8,358 nucleotides of DNA from Desulfobacteraceae bacterium (GTDB lineage Bacteria; Desulfobacterota; Desulfobacteria; Desulfobacterales; UBA11574), in the NCBI GenBank assembly GCA_002868985.1, contig PKTV01000111.1:1-8358 (forward strand), in the 5' to 3' direction. Positions 5,573 through 8,358 of the stretch are shown one piece after another (position 1 is the stretch's first letter; every line of letters starts with the position of its first letter). The translations under genes and the position numbers were made by a program. Under the pieces are notes generated by a model. It was not told where the DNA came from. It was given only the letters and a program-made list of their open reading frames with translations, and made no database searches.

Positions 5573-7657
5573 TTATTTTTCTTCCTCCAAAGCATCTTTG
5601 TAACTCAGGCGGATTTTTCCATCTCTGCTAATTTCAAGGACTTTGACTTTAATTTGATCTCCCTCCTTAACGATATCCGTCACCTTATTTACACGGTGTG
5701 CGGCAAGTTGTGAAATATGCACAAGACCGTCTACGTTGGGAAGTATCTGGACAAAGGCGCCAAAATCCATGATCTTTACGACGGTTCCTTCGTAAATTTT
5801 GCCGACTTCAGGTTCAACGATAATTTCTTTGACCATATTTAAAGCAGCGTCACCTTCTTCTTTGGAGACAGCAGCGATTTTAACGATACCCAAATCATCT
5901 ATTTCGATTCTCGTGTTGGTTTCAGCCTGAATTGCTCTGATGACTTTACCGCCGGGACCGATGATTTCACGGATTTTATCCGGATTAATCTTGATGGTGA
6001 TTATTTTGGGCGCATAAGGGGAGATTTGCTTGCGAGGTTCCTTAATGGCCTCTATCATTTTTTCAAGGATAAAAAGCCGGCCGACACGGGCCTGTTCCAG
6101 TGCCTTTTCCATGATATCCCTGGAAAGTTCATGAATCTTGATATCCATCTGAAGCGCGGTAATGCCGTCCTTTGTTCCGGCAACTTTGAAGTCCATGTCG
6201 CCGGTATGATCCTCATCTCCGAGGATATCGGAAAGGACCACGACATCGTCTCCTTCTTTTACAAGTCCCATAGCAATACCTGAAACCGGGGCTTTAATGG
6301 GAACACCGCCGTCCATAAGTGACAGGATTCCCGAACATACGGTACCCATGGATGAAGAGCCGTTGGATTCCAAAACCTCCGAGACAATCCGGATGGTATA
6401 ATCAAATTCTTCCTTAGAAGGTAAAACTTTCTCAATGGCTCTTGTTGACAGTCCGCCATGGCCAATATCTCTTCGGCTCGGTCCACCCATACGTCTGACT
6501 TCTCCCACCGAATAGGGTGGGAAATTGTAATGGAGCATAAAGGGTCTCTGTTCTTCTCCGATTAACGTTTCCACCCGCTGCTCGTCCTGACCCGATCCAA
6601 GGGTCATCACGCCGAGCACCTGGGTTTCTCCCCGTGTAAAGAGGGCGCTGCCGTGAGGTCTGGGCAATACGTCAATGTCGCAAGTAATGGCCCTTATTTC
6701 ATCAAATTTTCTGTTGTCGATACGGCGTCTTTCTTTGAGGATGATGTTCCGGCTAATTTTTTTCAGTGTGTCATTAAATATGCCGTTTACTTCGCCCTTT
6801 TGGTCCGCATAGGCGTCTCCCAGTTCTTCGAACAACCCCGATTTTAAATTGCGAAAGGCAGCAGTACGTTTACTTTTTTCGGGTATCGCCAGGGCGTCAT
6901 ATATCTTTGAAGATATTTTGGATTCAATGATTTCGGCAAGCGCCTCATCTCTTTGGGGCGGTATGAAGGTTCGTTTTGGTACACCGTTGGTTTCTTTAAG
7001 TTTCAGCTGCATATCTATAATCGGCTGCATGGACTTATGGCCGAAAAAAATGGCTTCCAGCATATCCGATTCACTGACAATATCCCCACCCCCTTCTACC
7101 ATCACAACACCGGTTTTTGATCCGGCGACAATAATGTTGATGTCAGAACTTTCATATTCATCGACGGTCGGATTGATTATAAATTGACCGTCTATCCGTC
7201 CCACACGGACACACGCAATGGGCCCTTCAAATGGAATGTCTGATATTTCAAGGGCAGCAGATGCCCCAATCATTGCAAGCGTGTCGGGATCGTTTTCCTT
7301 GTCCATGGACAGCACCGTTGCAATAACTTGAGTTTCAAATCGATATCCTTTGGGAAAGAGGGGTCGAATGGGGCGATCGATAATTCGGGCGGTCAGGGTT
7401 TCCTTTTCGCTGGGTCTGCCGATTTCACGCCTGAAATAATTCCCGGGAATTCGGCCTGCTGCATAACCCTTTTCCTGATACTCAACGGTCAACGGCAAAA
7501 AATCAATCGGCCGTTCATCATGAGATGATACTGCAGCCACAAGTACAACGGTGTCCCCATATTGAACCACAACTGAACCGGAAGCCTGTTTGGCATGTTT
7601 GCCGCTTTCGATACTCAGAGTTTTTCCTCTGATTTCTGTTTTTAATAAAGTTTCCAT
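5573..7657 (-). CDS. pnp: Polyribonucleotide nucleotidyltransferase (PNPase)
   Basis: 694 residues, full length. PNPase is a homotrimeric 3'-5' phosphorolytic exoribonuclease, part of mRNA and sRNA turnover and often of the degradosome. Domain order: RNase PH 1 (about 10-145), helical linker (about 240-320), RNase PH 2 (about 322-540), KH (about 552-612) with GPGG loop (567-570), and S1 (about 617-688). Catalytic D483, D489 and K491 in [12 protein letters not shown] (480-491) align with E. coli D486/D492/K494; the phosphate-binding NGSSSMG is at 432-438. [11 protein letters not shown] (95-105) is the usual PH1 signature. ATG at 7655-7657 preceded by AGGAGA with normal spacing. The Shine-Dalgarno segment is duplicated in tandem just upstream. 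A long leader separates it from rpsO, the classic site of PNPase/RNase III autoregulation in enterobacteria; autoregulation here is inference. Confidence 0.98.
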   Translation of the reverse strand: METLLKTEIRGKTLSIESGKHAKQASGSVVVQYGDTVVLVAAVSSHDERPIDFLPLTVEYQEKGYAAGRIPGNYFRREIGRPSEKETLTARIIDRPIRPLFPKGYRFETQVIATVLSMDKENDPDTLAMIGASAALEISDIPFEGPIACVRVGRIDGQFIINPTVDEYESSDINIIVAGSKTGVVMVEGGGDIVSESDMLEAIFFGHKSMQPIIDMQLKLKETNGVPKRTFIPPQRDEALAEIIESKISSKIYDALAIPEKSKRTAAFRNLKSGLFEELGDAYADQKGEVNGIFNDTLKKISRNIILKERRRIDNRKFDEIRAITCDIDVLPRPHGSALFTRGETQVLGVMTLGSGQDEQRVETLIGEEQRPFMLHYNFPPYSVGEVRRMGGPSRRDIGHGGLSTRAIEKVLPSKEEFDYTIRIVSEVLESNGSSSMGTVCSGILSLMDGGVPIKAPVSGIAMGLVKEGDDVVVLSDILGDEDHTGDMDFKVAGTKDGITALQMDIKIHELSRDIMEKALEQARVGRLFILEKMIEAIKEPRKQISPYAPKIITIKINPDKIREIIGPGGKVIRAIQAETNTRIEIDDLGIVKIAAVSKEEGDAALNMVKEIIVEPEVGKIYEGTVVKIMDFGAFVQILPNVDGLVHISQLAAHRVNKVTDIVKEGDQIKVKVLEISRDGKIRLSYKDALEEEK

Positions 7658-7681
7658 ATCTGTCTCCTAATCTGTCTCCTA
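7658..7681 (-). promoter_or_regulatory. pnp: Tandemly duplicated Shine-Dalgarno segment of pnp
   Basis: The 12-mer that reads TAGGAGACAGAT on the minus strand occurs twice, back to back and without mismatch (7670-7681 and 7658-7669), immediately before the ATG. The proximal AGGAGA is correctly spaced for initiation (5 nt). The distal copy is 12 nt further up and cannot serve the same start, but could act as a standby ribosome site. Confidence 0.8.
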
Positions 7682-7989
7682 AAAGCCAAGCAGCTTTAAA
7701 ACCGTGTTTGTATTCCGACTCGAAGGTCTTTATTCGTGGGAATAAAAAACATCAAAATGTTTCGCACGGATTTCTCATGGGTTCAATGGGTCCAATTGAA
7801 AGGCATCGTATATGTCTTCATTAAAATTGATGCTCGTTCAATTGCTGATGGCAAAATTGATAAAACTTATGACCTGATGAAAGTAAAGTTTTTGATGTTA
7901 TTCTATATTTAATCGAACAATACGGACATCCGGCAATCTGGAGCCTGTGTTATTTGTTTTCGAACAAGACCCCCGATCATACTTTGCAT
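7682..7989. other. rpsO-pnp spacer, likely pnp leader
   Basis: 308 nt between the rpsO stop and the duplicated pnp ribosome-binding segment. It holds several short inverted repeats: TTCAAT with ATTGAA (7782-7787, 7795-7800), and a TTGTT/AACAA stem closed by a TTCG loop (7954-7967). AAAATTGAT occurs twice, 30 nt apart (7823-7831, 7853-7861). No intrinsic terminator or convincing promoter is visible on the minus strand, so rpsO and pnp may be cotranscribed with processing here. A 51-codon plus-strand frame (7757-7912) has no Shine-Dalgarno and is treated as unproven. Confidence 0.5.
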
Positions 7990-8259
7990 CTATCTTCGCA
8001 GGCCTAAAGTTTCGATGATTGCACGATATCGTTTTACATCTTTGTTTTTAACGTAATTTAAAAGCCTGCGCCGTCTGCCCACAAGGATCAAGAGCCCTCT
8101 TCTTGAATGATGATCCTTTTTATGAATTTTTAAGTGCTCGGTTAAATAAGAAATACGGTGTGTTAAAAGGCCAACCTGTACCTCGGGAGAGCCGGTGTCA
8201 CTTTCATGTACTTTAAACTGCTCAATTAATTTCTGTTTGTCGTTTGATGTCAAGACCAA
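7990..8259 (-). CDS. rpsO: 30S ribosomal protein S15
   Basis: 89 residues, exactly the family length. S15 is a primary 16S rRNA-binding protein that nucleates assembly of the 30S platform around helices 20-22. Signatures: DTGSPEVQ (21-28), [12 protein letters not shown] (46-57), the basic [10 protein letters not shown] (61-70), and the conserved ending ETLGLRR. The start is TTG (8257-8259), not ATG; it is supported by AAGGAGG at 8269-8275 with 9-nt spacing and by the expected N-terminus. A second in-frame TTG at codon 3 would have 15-nt spacing. No in-frame ATG is available nearby. The 83 nt upstream of the Shine-Dalgarno, to the window edge, contain no recognisable gene or strong promoter; truB often precedes rpsO in such clusters but is not seen. 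Confidence 0.97.
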   Translation of the reverse strand: MVLTSNDKQKLIEQFKVHESDTGSPEVQVGLLTHRISYLTEHLKIHKKDHHSRRGLLILVGRRRRLLNYVKNKDVKRYRAIIETLGLRR

Positions 8260-8268
8260 TTTTTTTTG

Positions 8269-8275
8269 CCTCCTT
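8269..8275 (-). promoter_or_regulatory. rpsO: Ribosome-binding site fixing the TTG start of rpsO
   Basis: Minus-strand AAGGAGG followed by a 9-nt spacer of one C and eight A, then TTG. A near-perfect anti-16S match with good spacing is the main reason to accept the TTG start. Confidence 0.8.
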
Positions 8276-8358
8276 TTATTAAAATAGTCGTTATGACGAA
8301 TTCACGTATTGAACACACAACAATAGTCATACCTGTTCTTATCGTTGGAGTACTTTAG

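Noticed and set aside
6849..7187. 112-codon plus-strand frame inside pnp
   Set aside because: Shadow of a full-length, well-conserved PNPase gene.

Overview
The window looks like ordinary chromosomal DNA of a Gram-negative anaerobe of the Desulfobacterota (deltaproteobacterial, Desulfobacterales-like) kind. This is inferred from the gene order rpsO-pnp-M16 protease-dut, the sequence style of the proteins, moderate GC in genes and AT-rich spacers. No marker gene settles the taxon.

The right two thirds (about 2763-8259) is one co-directional minus-strand block: rpsO (S15), pnp (polynucleotide phosphorylase), an M16 zinc protease, dut (dUTPase) and a YycJ/WalJ-type metallo-beta-lactamase-fold hydrolase. 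Three gaps are very short: pnp to M16 is 8 nt and dut to the hydrolase is 1 nt. Two joints are long and structured. The rpsO-pnp spacer is 332 nt and ends in a perfectly duplicated Shine-Dalgarno segment. The M16-dut spacer is 215 nt and holds an unusual pair of inverted TGGANTAA octamer arrays. The block joins ribosome assembly, RNA turnover, proteolysis, nucleotide-pool sanitation and probably DNA maintenance, a familiar housekeeping cluster.

The middle (1059-2600) holds two divergent genes: a cytidylate-kinase-like protein on minus and an IHF alpha subunit on plus. They share a 453-nt AT-rich intergenic region with good promoter candidates on both strands. Each candidate carries an 18-nt palindrome between -35 and -10. 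The region also has short repeated words that match the two genes' own ribosome-binding leaders.

The left end (1-1058) looks more accessory. It has the tail of an unknown plus-strand gene, an imperfect hairpin, and a minus-strand M23 (LytM-type) metallopeptidase. The peptidase keeps its zinc and catalytic residues but has no signal peptide, starts at GTG, and is preceded in frame by a stub that looks like half an ankyrin repeat. A strong hairpin terminator separates it from the kinase-like gene.

I see no CRISPR array, tRNA, rRNA, insertion sequence, phage gene or defence cassette. Nothing here amounts to a clear new multi-gene system. The best leads are the inverted octamer arrays upstream of dut and the shared leader words between the kinase-like gene and ihfA.
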